Under the pieces are notes generated by a model that saw only the letters and a program-made list of their open reading frames with translations, was not told where the DNA came from and ran no database searches. The position numbers and the translations under genes are program-made. Positions 9,648-17,479 of a stretch of 64,000 nt of DNA are shown here, piece after piece. Positions within the stretch are counted from its first letter, which is position 1; each line of letters opens with the position of its first letter. The stretch comes from Pleomorphomonas sp. NRK KF1 (GTDB taxonomy: Bacteria > Pseudomonadota > Alphaproteobacteria > Rhizobiales > Pleomorphomonadaceae), in the NCBI RefSeq assembly GCF_023721755.1, contig NZ_JAMDLH010000004.1, positions 248,001 through 312,000 of the forward strand, given 5' to 3'.

Positions 9648-11733
9648 GCGTCACCTCCGGCATGATGGCGAGGATGGACATGGGCAGCGGGTCGAACTGC
9701 TTGACGTAGAGGCCGCCGGCGCGGTTCCAGTCGGCCGGCGGCACCATGTCGATGTCGCCGGTGTAAAGGCCGATCGCCTGGTTCCACGCCTCGGTGGAGC
9801 GCTGTTTGAATTCGACGATGCGCTCGCCGTCGCGCGCCTCGTCGCGCGGGCCGACGAAGATGCCGCGCGTCTTCTCCACCCTCAGCACCACGCGCGACAC
9901 CGACTTGAACCGCCCTTGCGCGCTGCCCAGCTCGTTCACCATGCCCAAGTCGAGGTCCAGCGTCCTGAGCACCGCTTCATACGGCAGTCCCACGTGCACC
10001 TTGGCCGCCGCCACCGGCAGCCGCACCGCGCCCGCTTCCACCGTCAGGCCGCGCACCACGTTGCCGTCGGCCAGCGCCACCACCTCGCAGCCCTCCAGAT
10101 GGGAAAGGCCGATGAGCCGCGTCACCGGCGGCCCCGAATAGGTGAGGCCGCAGTCGACGAAGAAGGCGTCCTCCACCCGGTCGAAGGCGCGGCTGTGCAG
10201 CCGCTCGATATAGCGCCTGGTCGCGCCGCCGATGGTCCGCCTCACCACGAAATAGGGCACGTCCTCGCCATTCTCGGCGATGGTGGTCACGTCCTCGAAC
10301 ACAGCCCCCGCGCCGCTCTCGTGCCGCGTCCAGGCCCACACCTCGTGTTCCTTCATGTAGGTGAGCGACACCAGCGAGCCGTCGTCCAGCACCACCCAGA
10401 CGATGGAGCTCGGCGCCTGCGCATAGGCCCAGGCCTTGATCGAGCGGTTCTCGAACAGGTGGCGGCTCATGATGGTCAGGTCCTTGCCCACCCAGGCGTC
10501 GTCGCCGTAGCTGTAGGAAAAGTCGCGGATCACCCCGCCCGAGCGCTGGGCGAACAGCACGGTTTCGCCCACGTTGATCGGCTGCACGGGCGCCGCGCCG
10601 CGATAGCCCTGGTTGGCGATGACGATGGCGCTGGGCGTGATGGCGTCCGACGCCGAGCCGCCCGTCACCACCCATTCGGCCGACGAGGTGAGGAGCAACA
10701 GGCCATAGCGCGCCGCCAGCATGGAGCGGACGATGTTCACCTGCCGCGCCCGCATGCGGAAGGTGATGGCGTCGCTGTCCTTTGCCGGCGAGGCGTAGCC
10801 GAAGTTCTCGTAGTTGGCGGTCTGCGAGAGATAGACCGCCTGCGGCTCGCTGTCGGTAGAGGCCAGCGCCAGCCGCTGCTGGATGAAGGTGACGGCGCGC
10901 GGATAGTTGCCCGGCCCGTCGAACGGGTTGCGGCCGATCTGCGGCCCGTCGGCCGTGTCGGCGGTGATGTTCTCGTCGTCGAGCAACAGGTCGGTGGTCG
11001 AGCCGATGTAGCCGAACGAGCCGTTGGAGAACTTGTAGACCACGTATTTGCTGGCGCCGGTCACCGCGCTCCAACTGACACGGTTGATGCCGCCGTCGAT
11101 GGAAAGGTCGTTGACGCAGGAGGCCTCGCCCGAGGGCAGGCTCTCCTCGCCGCTGGCCTCGCTCACCGCCGCCACCTTGTAGCGATAGGTGCGCGCCTTG
11201 TAGCCGGTCTGGCCGGAGGTGCTGCTCTGCGCCGCCGCGGCGATGGTGGTGGGCGCCGTCATGGCCGGCGCGAAGGTCGGCTCCGTCAGCGTCCAGTTGT
11301 TATCGGCATAGCGCGACAGCTTCTTCACCGGGTGGCGCGGGTGGACGATGTACATCACGTCCGCTTCCTGGGCGAACACCAGTTCGTCGAGGTCGGCGGA
11401 CACATAGGGCGAGGCCAGCTCGTAGATGCCGCCGCCCGGGGCGATGATCAGCCCGCCATTGCGCCAGAAGCGCAGCGAGCCCTCGCCGAACTCGATCACG
11501 TAGGACTGGCTCTCGTTGAACTGGAAGGGGATCAGCCGCGTTCGGTGACCGCTCGCCTTCACCTCGCCCACGAACTCCAGGCCGGCGCGGTTCTGCGCCC
11601 CGCCGTGGGCCTGAATGGTCAGGTTCAGCGCCGTCTTCAGGCCGACGGCGTAGTTCTTGGTGTCGACCCGCGCCCAGAGGGCGGGCGACAGCTCGCCGCC
11701 GACGAAAGCCGGCTGATAGGCCCTCAGCGTCAT
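9637..11733 (-). CDS. Phage tail tubular protein B-like (gp12-like)
   Basis: A 698 aa structural protein of the podoviral tail. It starts with the typical AYQPAFVGGELSPALWARVD motif, continues with an early NLTIQAHGGAQNRAGL segment, and has a probable fibronectin type III insertion near 180-240 (TTIAAAAQSSTSGQTGYKARTYRYKVAAV). Proteins of this type sit after tail tubular protein A and form the nozzle. It overlaps the gp11-like gene by 4 nt. The reading frame is intact and codon use matches the GC-rich chromosome, so the module is either recent or kept under selection. Confidence 0.8.
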   Translation of the reverse strand: MTLRAYQPAFVGGELSPALWARVDTKNYAVGLKTALNLTIQAHGGAQNRAGLEFVGEVKASGHRTRLIPFQFNESQSYVIEFGEGSLRFWRNGGLIIAPGGGIYELASPYVSADLDELVFAQEADVMYIVHPRHPVKKLSRYADNNWTLTEPTFAPAMTAPTTIAAAAQSSTSGQTGYKARTYRYKVAAVSEASGEESLPSGEASCVNDLSIDGGINRVSWSAVTGASKYVVYKFSNGSFGYIGSTTDLLLDDENITADTADGPQIGRNPFDGPGNYPRAVTFIQQRLALASTDSEPQAVYLSQTANYENFGYASPAKDSDAITFRMRARQVNIVRSMLAARYGLLLLTSSAEWVVTGGSASDAITPSAIVIANQGYRGAAPVQPINVGETVLFAQRSGGVIRDFSYSYGDDAWVGKDLTIMSRHLFENRSIKAWAYAQAPSSIVWVVLDDGSLVSLTYMKEHEVWAWTRHESGAGAVFEDVTTIAENGEDVPYFVVRRTIGGATRRYIERLHSRAFDRVEDAFFVDCGLTYSGPPVTRLIGLSHLEGCEVVALADGNVVRGLTVEAGAVRLPVAAAKVHVGLPYEAVLRTLDLDLGMVNELGSAQGRFKSVSRVVLRVEKTRGIFVGPRDEARDGERIVEFKQRSTEAWNQAIGLYTGDIDMVPPADWNRAGGLYVKQFDPLPMSILAIMPEVTLGR

Positions 11734-12332
11734 GCCCCGCGCACCCTTTCGTAGTCGGAAACGAAGCCGACGTCGGCGGGCTCGTCGTTGGCATCCGCCG
11801 CGCTGGCCGCCGCCTGCGTCTGCAAGGCCATCTGGAAAGCGGCCTGCCGCTGGCCGGCGTCGCGCGTCAGCGGCATGGCGAGGCGTGCCGCGAGGTGCCA
11901 GGACAGCGCCTCCACGAACAGCGGCGTGAACTTGCTGGGGTCGTCGATCCGGCGGATGTAGTGCAGCACGGCCGGCGAGATATCGGCATGAAGCCGGTCG
12001 CCGGAGAGTTCGTATGGATAGGCGCCGTCATCCGACAGCGGCCCGTCGGGCAGCCGCAGCGCCCGCACCCGCATCAGGTCCACCGGCAGCGCATAGGCAT
12101 GCGCCCAGCGACCGAGACTGCCCGCCCCGGCCGCCGTTCCGGTCACCTCGGCCAGCACCGTCGCATGGCGGGCGAACCGCCAGGGGGGACCAGCCGCCAG
12201 CAGCGCGTCCAGCGTCTGCCCATAAAAGCGATTGCACGCCCGCGCCTCGCTGCTCGCCTCGGACAGCGCGTCGATCTTGTCGGCGCCGAGATGGCCAAGG
12301 GCCAGATTGCAAATGGAAACCGTCGATGCCAT
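11730..12332 (-). CDS. Phage tail tubular protein A-like (gp11-like)
   Basis: A 200 aa protein of the tail tubular protein A family, the adaptor ring between portal and nozzle in T7-like phages. The start STVSICNLALGHLGADKIDAL, then the conserved 'A..C...Y....D.LL....W.FA' pattern (ARACNRFYGQTLDALLAAGPPWRFA), is characteristic. It is the first gene of the four-gene minus-strand module (gp11, gp12, gp13, gp14 order, as in T7). No portal, capsid, terminase, polymerase or integrase gene is found upstream; a REP pair and the ParDE genes follow on that side. Confidence 0.85.
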   Translation of the reverse strand: MASTVSICNLALGHLGADKIDALSEASSEARACNRFYGQTLDALLAAGPPWRFARHATVLAEVTGTAAGAGSLGRWAHAYALPVDLMRVRALRLPDGPLSDDGAYPYELSGDRLHADISPAVLHYIRRIDDPSKFTPLFVEALSWHLAARLAMPLTRDAGQRQAAFQMALQTQAAASAADANDEPADVGFVSDYERVRGA

Positions 12333-12418
12333 GAACCACCTCGAAAACCGTGCCGCACTCTAGGCAGGCGGTGGTTTGCGCGGTGACGGGGGGCGTCCGA
12401 TAGGTGCCTCTCACCCTC

Positions 12419-12549
12419 TTCTGCCTGAGGTCCACCTTGAACTCGCGCGCGAATTCAAGCGGCCTGCGCGCAGGATGACAATTTATCTATATGTTTTAAT
12501 TATATAATTCTGTCATCCTGCGCGAAGGCGCAGGACCTCGGGCAGAATG
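12419..12549. repeat. Inverted REP pair (BIME-like)
   Basis: Two REP copies in opposite orientation (12419-12480, long-stem subtype with the arms CTTGAACTCGCG/CGCGAATTCAAG; 12511-12549, short subtype) separated by about 30 bp of AT-rich spacer. Such a transcript would fold into two strong hairpins. It lies between the divergently oriented phage module and parDE. Confidence 0.8.
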
Positions 12550-12655
12550 AAGCGCAAGGTGGATATAGGTCTCAACTCCACCGGCCAGCGATCGATCATC
12601 TTGGCAGGATGCGATAGTGGTAGTAAACTTTCCTACCAACGAGCAGGAGGCGACA

Positions 12656-12937
12656 ATGCCCAACGTCGAGAAGATGAGCCTCGCCCTGACCGCACAGCAG
12701 GCCGCGATGATGCGCGAAGCCGTCGGCACCGGTGCCTATGCCACCACCAGCGAGATCGTCCGCGAGGCCATGCGCGACTGGGAAGCCAAGTGGCTGGCCC
12801 GCGCCGAGGAAATCCGCCGCCTCAAGGCGCTGTGGGACGAGGGCAAGGCCAGCGGCCCGGCGGCACCGCTCGATTTCGACGAACTGAGGAAAGAGGCGCG
12901 CGCCAAGCTCAAGACCGCCTCGCGTCATGCCGGCTAG
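12656..12937 (+). CDS. parD: ParD-family antitoxin
   Basis: A 93 aa antitoxin with an N-terminal ribbon-helix-helix: [20 protein letters not shown] then [15 protein letters not shown]. The C-terminal helical tail should neutralise the ParE toxin encoded next. ATG at 12656 is chosen because AGGAGG lies 7 nt upstream; the GTG at 12617 has no such site. It overlaps parE by 11 nt, so the pair is co-translated. ParD normally represses its own promoter with ParE; no clear operator was identified because the REP pair sits immediately upstream. Confidence 0.92.
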   Translation: MPNVEKMSLALTAQQAAMMREAVGTGAYATTSEIVREAMRDWEAKWLARAEEIRRLKALWDEGKASGPAAPLDFDELRKEARAKLKTASRHAG

Positions 12938-13244
12938 ACTCGTCTGGACGCCCCAAGCCAGAGCCGATCTCATCGACATCTACCTGACGATCGGCGCGGA
13001 ACAGCCATCGGCAGCCGATCGCTATCTGGCGCGGATGGAGCATAAGGCGCAGCTCCTGGCCGATCAGCCACGCCTCGGCGCACGGCGCCCAGACATCCAT
13101 CCGGCGGCCCGCATGCTCGTCGAAAGCCCCTTTGTGCTGCTCTACGAAACCGAACCGGACACGGACGACGGCCCCATCGAAATAGTTGAAATCGTCCGCG
13201 TGGTTGATGGTCGGAGAGACTTGCGCAGCCTGCTGCCCGAGTGA
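12927..13244 (+). CDS. parE: ParE/RelE-family toxin
   Basis: A 105 aa type II toxin. It has the ParE pattern: [39 protein letters not shown] and the terminal beta strands with R-V-V-DGRRDL. ParE proteins poison DNA gyrase, while RelE relatives cut mRNA on ribosomes; the sequence favours ParE. Encoded immediately after its antitoxin and followed by a hairpin at 13287-13316. Intact and of normal length. Confidence 0.92.
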   Translation: MPARLVWTPQARADLIDIYLTIGAEQPSAADRYLARMEHKAQLLADQPRLGARRPDIHPAARMLVESPFVLLYETEPDTDDGPIEIVEIVRVVDGRRDLRSLLPE

Positions 13245-13286
13245 ACCAGAACGGCGACCCGTAGGGCGCGGAGCATCAACGAGAAA

Positions 13287-13316
13287 CCGCCGCGACGGAT
13301 CTCTCCATCGCGGCGG
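13287..13316 (+). terminator. Hairpin after parDE
   Basis: A perfect 9-bp stem (CCGCCGCGA / TCGCGGCGG) with a 12-nt loop lies 43 nt past the parE stop. There is no strong U-run after it, so termination efficiency is uncertain. It could also serve the convergent DUF3309 gene. Confidence 0.5.
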
Positions 13317-13357
13317 CGTATTCGTTCCAGCCGTCGAGTGACGGACGCGGTTGGCCG

Positions 13358-13516
13358 CTAAATTCGGCCCATCAACACCAGAATGATGATGATCAGCAGG
13401 ATGAGGCCAAGGCCGCCCGACGGGCCGTAGCCCCAGCGCGAGGAGTAGGGCCAGGTCGGCAGCGCGCCGAGCAGGACAAGAATGAGGATGATGATCAGGA
13501 TTGTGCCGAGTGTCAT
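13358..13516 (-). CDS. DUF3309 family small membrane protein
   Basis: A 52 aa peptide, too short for many gene finders. Two hydrophobic segments (TILIIILILVLLGALP and LGLILLIIIILVLMG) flank a small aromatic/Gly loop WPYSSRWGYGPSGG. This layout is diagnostic of the DUF3309 family, common in alpha- and betaproteobacteria. Function is unknown; relatives are often stress-associated small membrane proteins. It stands alone between parDE and hipBA and is transcribed toward parE. Confidence 0.88.
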   Translation of the reverse strand: MTLGTILIIILILVLLGALPTWPYSSRWGYGPSGGLGLILLIIIILVLMGRI

Positions 13517-13847
13517 GTGCGGCCTCCATGGCTAAAGGGGCGCGGAGAGGATGTCCCCCGCGAGAAATATCGATCCACCCTAACCAAATTCCGGAGAGGC
13601 CCTGCCGGTTCCATGCAGACGACCGTGCGGTGCGTTTCGTTGGGCTGCGGAGAGGCGGATATGAAGGGCCACGTGTCGTCCGAAGCAGTGGCGCAGGCAC
13701 TCAGAGCCAATGTCCGGCATGCCACCCGATTTCCCGATCGGGAAATTTTCACGATCGCCCGGCCCTCATCCATGTAGATTTCCCGCTCGGGAAAATTTCC
13801 TGGACAGGCGCCAGGATTCTGGGCTATTTTCCCGCTCGGGAAAGAAC
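13517..13847. other. Gene-free regulatory stretch upstream of hipBA
   Basis: About 330 bp without a supported gene. Its right half holds the three hip operators; the left half has no feature that I can identify. Confidence 0.6.
13730..13843 (+). promoter_or_regulatory. Three evenly spaced palindromic hipBA operators
   Basis: Three 16-bp palindromes TTTCCCG(A/C)TCGGGAAA lie at 13730-13745, 13779-13794 and 13828-13843, each starting exactly 49 bp after the last. The first is perfectly symmetric; the other two differ only by one central base. The last ends 4 nt before the hipB ATG and covers its ribosome-binding region. HipB proteins are dimeric HTH repressors that bind several such sites and bend the DNA, so these are almost certainly its autoregulatory operators. 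Confidence 0.85.
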
Positions 13848-14078
13848 ATGAGCAAACGCATCCTCAGCCCCGCCGAGATCGGCGACATCGTCCGCGCTAC
13901 CCGCAAGGCGCAAGACTTGCGGCAGGACGAGCTTGCGGGTGCTTCCGGCGTCGGGCTGCGGTTCATCGTCGACCTCGAAGCCGGCAAGCCGACGGCGCAG
14001 ATCGGAAAGGTGCTGCAGGTGTTGCAAGCGCTTGGCTGCGCGATCGATATCCAGTTGCCCGGAGAGGGGGCACGATGA
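13848..14078 (+). CDS. hipB: HipB-family antitoxin / HTH repressor
   Basis: A 76 aa Cro/C1-type HTH protein (ILSPAEIGDIVRATRKAQDLRQDELAGASGVGLRFIVDLEAG...). The 'FI.DLE.GKPTA..GKVLQVL..LG' segment is characteristic of HipB. It neutralises the HipA kinase and represses the operon. ATG at 13848 is chosen because it fits the normal HipB length and lies directly after the third operator. It overlaps hipA by 4 nt (ATGA). Confidence 0.93.
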   Translation: MSKRILSPAEIGDIVRATRKAQDLRQDELAGASGVGLRFIVDLEAGKPTAQIGKVLQVLQALGCAIDIQLPGEGAR

Positions 14079-15340
14079 CGGACAGACGCCTCAACGTCTG
14101 GTGGGACGGACAGGTTGTCGGCCAGTTCACGCAGGATCGGCACGGCGACATCGCTTTTACCTATGCCCCCTCGTGGCTGGAAGGCGTCGCGCCGCGCTCC
14201 CTGTCCGCCTCGCTGCCCCTGCGCGCCGCTCCGTTCAGCCGGCGGGAATGCCGCCCGTTCTTCGGTGGCCTGCTGCCGGAAGAGGGGCAGCGGACCGCGG
14301 CCGCGCAGGCGCTGGGAGTTTCGCCCGCCAACGACTTCGCGCTGCTCGATCGCCTGGGCGGCGATGTTGCCGGCGCACTGCAACTGCTGCCGTCCGGCGA
14401 GGTGCCTTCCGAGCCGGACATTTTGGCCAGACGGCAGCCCGAACCGCTCGACGAGGCGGGCATTCTCCGCGTTCTGGACGCCCTGCCGATGCGCCCGCTT
14501 CTGGCCGGTCAGGAAGGGCTTCGCTTGTCTCTGGCCGGCGCGCAATCCAAGGTGCCCGTCGTTCTGGTCAATGGGCAAGTCGCGCTGCCTTTGCCCGACC
14601 AGCCCACCACGCACATTCTGAAGCCGCCAATCGCGCGCTTTCCGGGAACGGCCGAGAACGAAGCCTTCGTGATGCGACTGGCGGCCGCCGTCGGGCTGGA
14701 TGTCGCGCCGGTCGAACTCAGATCCGCTGAGCGCCGCCCGTTCCTCCTGGTCGAGCGATATGACCGCCGTCGCGACACGAACGGCATCGTACGCCGCTTG
14801 CATCAGGAAGATTTCTGCCAAGCCCTCGGCGTGCCGCCGGAAACCAAATACGCCAGCGAAGGCGGCCCCACGTTCAAGGACTGCTTCGATCTCGTCCGGC
14901 GCGTCTCGGCACGGCCCGCCGTCGACGTGCTCAAACTGCTGGACGCCGCCGTTTTCAACCTGATCGCCGGCAATGCCGACGCGCACGGAAAGAACGTCTC
15001 GATCCTCTATGGTGAGGAGGGGCCGAGGCTGGCCCCGCTCTACGATCTCCTGTCGACGATCGCCTACCCCGAACTCGCCCCCAACATGGCCATGCGGTTC
15101 GGCAAGAGGGCGACGCTACAGGACATGAACGCCGACGGCTGGAGGGAGTTTGCCAAGGAAGCCGGCGTGGGTTGGCCGCTGGTGCGGCGCCGGGTCGGCG
15201 AGCTCGGCGAGCAAGTCAGAGTTCTTGCGCGGAGTGTCGGCGACGAGCTCGGTCAATCGACTGGGGAAGACAATCGCCTCGACGCTCTCGTTCGCCTTGT
15301 GACGGATCGGGGAGAGACTGCGCAATGGAGCCTTGGATAA
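14075..15340 (+). CDS. hipA: HipA-family serine/threonine kinase toxin
   Basis: A 421 aa toxin kinase that in E. coli phosphorylates glutamyl-tRNA synthetase and induces persistence. The N-terminal subdomain covers 1-105 (LNVWWDGQVVGQF, RPFFGGLLPE). SLAGAQSK at 152-159 is the phosphate-binding/autophosphorylation loop. The catalytic motif NADAHGKN at 300-307 (D302) and the metal-binding PLYDLLST (D324) are intact. Length matches HipA. Co-transcribed with hipB; nothing suggests inactivation. Confidence 0.95.
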   Translation: MTDRRLNVWWDGQVVGQFTQDRHGDIAFTYAPSWLEGVAPRSLSASLPLRAAPFSRRECRPFFGGLLPEEGQRTAAAQALGVSPANDFALLDRLGGDVAGALQLLPSGEVPSEPDILARRQPEPLDEAGILRVLDALPMRPLLAGQEGLRLSLAGAQSKVPVVLVNGQVALPLPDQPTTHILKPPIARFPGTAENEAFVMRLAAAVGLDVAPVELRSAERRPFLLVERYDRRRDTNGIVRRLHQEDFCQALGVPPETKYASEGGPTFKDCFDLVRRVSARPAVDVLKLLDAAVFNLIAGNADAHGKNVSILYGEEGPRLAPLYDLLSTIAYPELAPNMAMRFGKRATLQDMNADGWREFAKEAGVGWPLVRRRVGELGEQVRVLARSVGDELGQSTGEDNRLDALVRLVTDRGETAQWSLG

Positions 15341-15460
15341 CGGCCTCCGCCGCCCCCCCAAAAACAGCAACATCGTCCAATCCGTCGCCGCCCTCCCCTC
15401 CTATCCTGCCCCCGTCAACCGCGAGGCACCCACGCCTCCGAACCCGCGAAAGGCAGGATC

Positions 15461-15835
15461 ATGAAGACGCTTCTGGACACAATGGCCGAGGGCAACCGCG
15501 CCGCGCCCGGTGCGTCCGGCGAGGGCTGGACGGCGCATCCCACCTTTCCCGGCGTCGAGCTGAAGCCGCTCGTCCGGGGCGCGGCCACCGGCGGCGCCTT
15601 CTCGACGCTGATGGTGCGCATCGCCCCCGGCGGCGCGATGCTGCCGCACCGGCACGATGGGCAGGTGGAACAGCACTTCGTCGTCGCCGGCCGGGGCGTC
15701 GCCGATCTCGCCGGCCAGCCGGTCGACTATGCCGCGGGGGCGCTGATGATCATCCCGCCCGCCACCCTGCACTCGATCCGGGCCGGCGAGGCTGGTATGA
15801 CGCTGATGGCGCTGTTCGCGCCGGCGATCAACTGA
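15461..15835 (+). CDS. Cupin-domain protein
   Basis: A 124 aa single-domain cupin. Motif 1 is PHRHDGQVEQHFVVAGRG (two His and Glu for the metal) and motif 2 is 'G.......PPATLHSI' with the third His. Ligand is unknown. It precedes an AraC regulator by 21 nt, and that regulator has its own cupin-like N-terminal domain, so the two may sense or handle the same small molecule. ATG has a good GGCAGG upstream. Confidence 0.85.
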   Translation: MKTLLDTMAEGNRAAPGASGEGWTAHPTFPGVELKPLVRGAATGGAFSTLMVRIAPGGAMLPHRHDGQVEQHFVVAGRGVADLAGQPVDYAAGALMIIPPATLHSIRAGEAGMTLMALFAPAIN

Positions 15836-15856
15836 CGACATCAACTGAGGACAGCC

Positions 15857-16609
15857 GTGGCGGGCGAGGTTCATCACGGGCGCGACGGTACCGGCGCGGT
15901 CGAGACGGTGCGGGTGGACGGCTCCGTCGCCGCGACGCCGCTGCACGCCCACCTGTCGCTGATCCTCGGCCTCGTCGACGCCGGCACGCGCCACGTCGTC
16001 CTCCCCGATGGCACGCATTGCCTTGAACCCGGCGACGGCTTCGTCATCCCGCCCGACACGGCGCACGCCTTCGCCGCCAGCGCCGGCGGCAGCCATCGCG
16101 TCGTCGCCCTTCCGCCGGGCAAACTGCCGCCCTGGCAGGCGACCGCCGTTCGGGATGTCGCCTGGCGCGCCGCCTTCGACGCCCTCTTCGCAGCAGCGGA
16201 AGCAGGCCGCCCCGACACGAACGGCCTTCGCGCCACCCTCCTCGCGGAAACCGATCGCCTCGCCCCACGCGCGGCCCTACCCGGCCCGATGCCCCGGCCG
16301 CTGCGCGCCGCCCGGCGTCTTGCCGGCGAACGGCTCGATGAGGATGTCGACCTCCGGGCGCTTGGCCGCCTTGCCGGCCTGTCGCCCTTCCACTTGCACC
16401 GGCTCTATCGCCGCGCCTTTGGTCTGACGCCGGCCGAACACCGGCTGGAAGCCCGCCTGCGCCTTGCCCGACGGCTGATCCTCTCCGGCGTCGCCATCGC
16501 CGAGGCGGCAGCCACCGCCGGCTTTGCCGACCAAAGCCACCTCACCCGCGCCTTCCGCAAACTGATGGGCACCTCGCCCGGCCGCTGGGCGCGCCAGATG
16601 CGACGTTGA
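15857..16609 (+). CDS. AraC-family transcriptional regulator with N-terminal cupin
   Basis: A 250 aa regulator. Residues 1-95 form a cupin-like sensor (TPLHAHLSLILGLVDAG, EPGDGFVIPPDTAHAF); the C-terminal 150-250 carries the two AraC HTH motifs (LGRLAGLSPFHLHRLYRRAFGLTP and AIAEAAATAGFADQSHLTRAFRKLMG). The GTG start at 15857 has GAGGA 5 nt upstream. It probably forms an operon with the cupin gene. Target genes are unknown. Confidence 0.9.
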   Translation: MAGEVHHGRDGTGAVETVRVDGSVAATPLHAHLSLILGLVDAGTRHVVLPDGTHCLEPGDGFVIPPDTAHAFAASAGGSHRVVALPPGKLPPWQATAVRDVAWRAAFDALFAAAEAGRPDTNGLRATLLAETDRLAPRAALPGPMPRPLRAARRLAGERLDEDVDLRALGRLAGLSPFHLHRLYRRAFGLTPAEHRLEARLRLARRLILSGVAIAEAAATAGFADQSHLTRAFRKLMGTSPGRWARQMRR

Positions 16610-16644
16610 GGGGGAGCGAGCTTCCTCACCGGCGCGTCAGCCCT

Positions 16645-16944
16645 TCAGAACCCCACCAACAGCATGTCCAGCGCGTTGGCGATCTCAACGTCATGATCGA
16701 TCAGACTGGCGACAGGAGCCTTCAGCAAAGCCTTGGGCACCGCCGCCATGAACTGCGTGACCATCACGTGGGGTTCAGCCTCGATCTCGAACACCGGGTT
16801 GAGCCGCTTGGCCGGCATCGGAGCCGACCGGATCGGAATGAGCGGCACGACGACGCGGGTATTGAGGCCATCGAGCAGATCGGCTTGGACATCCAGCAGG
16901 AAGCCCTTGCCGTCGGCGTTGGGAAAGATGTCGAACCGAGCCAT
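16645..16944 (-). CDS. ccdB: CcdB-family toxin
   Basis: A 99 aa toxin of the CcdB/PemK-fold group that traps DNA gyrase. It starts ARFDIFPNADGKGFLLDVQADLLD and contains the conserved 'TRVVVPL.P......P...LNPVFEIE' segment and the C-terminal 'I....DML..GF' close to CcdB's gyrase-binding tail. The start ATG overlaps the last base of the ccdA stop, so the two are coupled. Intact. Confidence 0.92.
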   Translation of the reverse strand: MARFDIFPNADGKGFLLDVQADLLDGLNTRVVVPLIPIRSAPMPAKRLNPVFEIEAEPHVMVTQFMAAVPKALLKAPVASLIDHDVEIANALDMLLVGF

Positions 16945-17180
16945 CAAAACTGCCGATGACGATCGAGCGGCAGACCGTTCTCTTCCACCCAGCGGTTGGA
17001 GCTGGCAACGGCGACGGCATTGTCGCGCCGCCATTGTTCGGCCCGCGCATCGGCCACAGCCCGCCTCACCCCGGCTTCGGCCGCTTGGGAGATGTTCACG
17101 CCATGAGCACGCGCTTCTCGGACGAGTTCGGCGTCGAGCGACAGGTTGGTTGCCTTGCGAGAGGCTTGTTGAGCTGACAT
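16944..17180 (-). CDS. ccdA: CcdA-family antitoxin
   Basis: A 78 aa antitoxin. N-terminal ribbon-helix-helix (KATNLSLDAELVREARAHGVNISQAAEAG) for DNA binding; C-terminal RWVEENGLPLDRHRQF matches the CcdB-neutralising tail of CcdA ('N.W..ENGL.L...R.F'). Placed directly before ccdB, as in the family. Just upstream the sequence ACTATATGCGCACA lies in the promoter region, but no symmetric operator was pinned down. Confidence 0.93.
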   Translation of the reverse strand: MSAQQASRKATNLSLDAELVREARAHGVNISQAAEAGVRRAVADARAEQWRRDNAVAVASSNRWVEENGLPLDRHRQF

Positions 17181-17240
17181 GGGAAGCCCTCACGGTTCAT
17201 GCGCACACTATATGCGCACAGAAGCGCCCCCTGCGCAAAC

Positions 17241-17324
17241 CTACTTCCCCTGCTCGTCGATGATCCGGCCGACCACCGGCGCGACGACCAGCGCCACGGC
17301 GGTCCAGAGGATGGCGATCTTCAT
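17241..17324 (-). CDS. Possible 27-residue membrane peptide
   Basis: An ATG-started frame encoding a short hydrophobic segment (ILWTAVALVVAPVVG) with a charged tail. It lies downstream of the DUF4405 gene on the same strand. There is no clear ribosome-binding site, so it may be chance. Included because single-pass micropeptides often accompany membrane redox proteins. Confidence 0.2.
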   Translation of the reverse strand: MKIAILWTAVALVVAPVVGRIIDEQGK

Positions 17325-17479
17325 GGCCCGGCAGAGGGGCTCTTTCCGGCGGCGGCAAAACAGCATGTCGTCTCTGGCGGCAGCGCCGCCCCTCCTGCAA
17401 GCCACGCCGGCAGAACGCCGGGCGCTGACGGGACAACGGCCGGCGCGCCGCCCGGTTCCAAGCGGCGCGCCACCATCCC

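Noticed and set aside
9166-11754. 862-codon plus-strand frame opposite the phage module
   Set aside because: His/Arg/Gln-rich composition typical of antisense shadows; the minus-strand phage genes have clear family motifs and overlaps.
12496-12979. Minus-strand frames opposite parD
   Set aside because: Shadows of the parD gene and of the REP pair.
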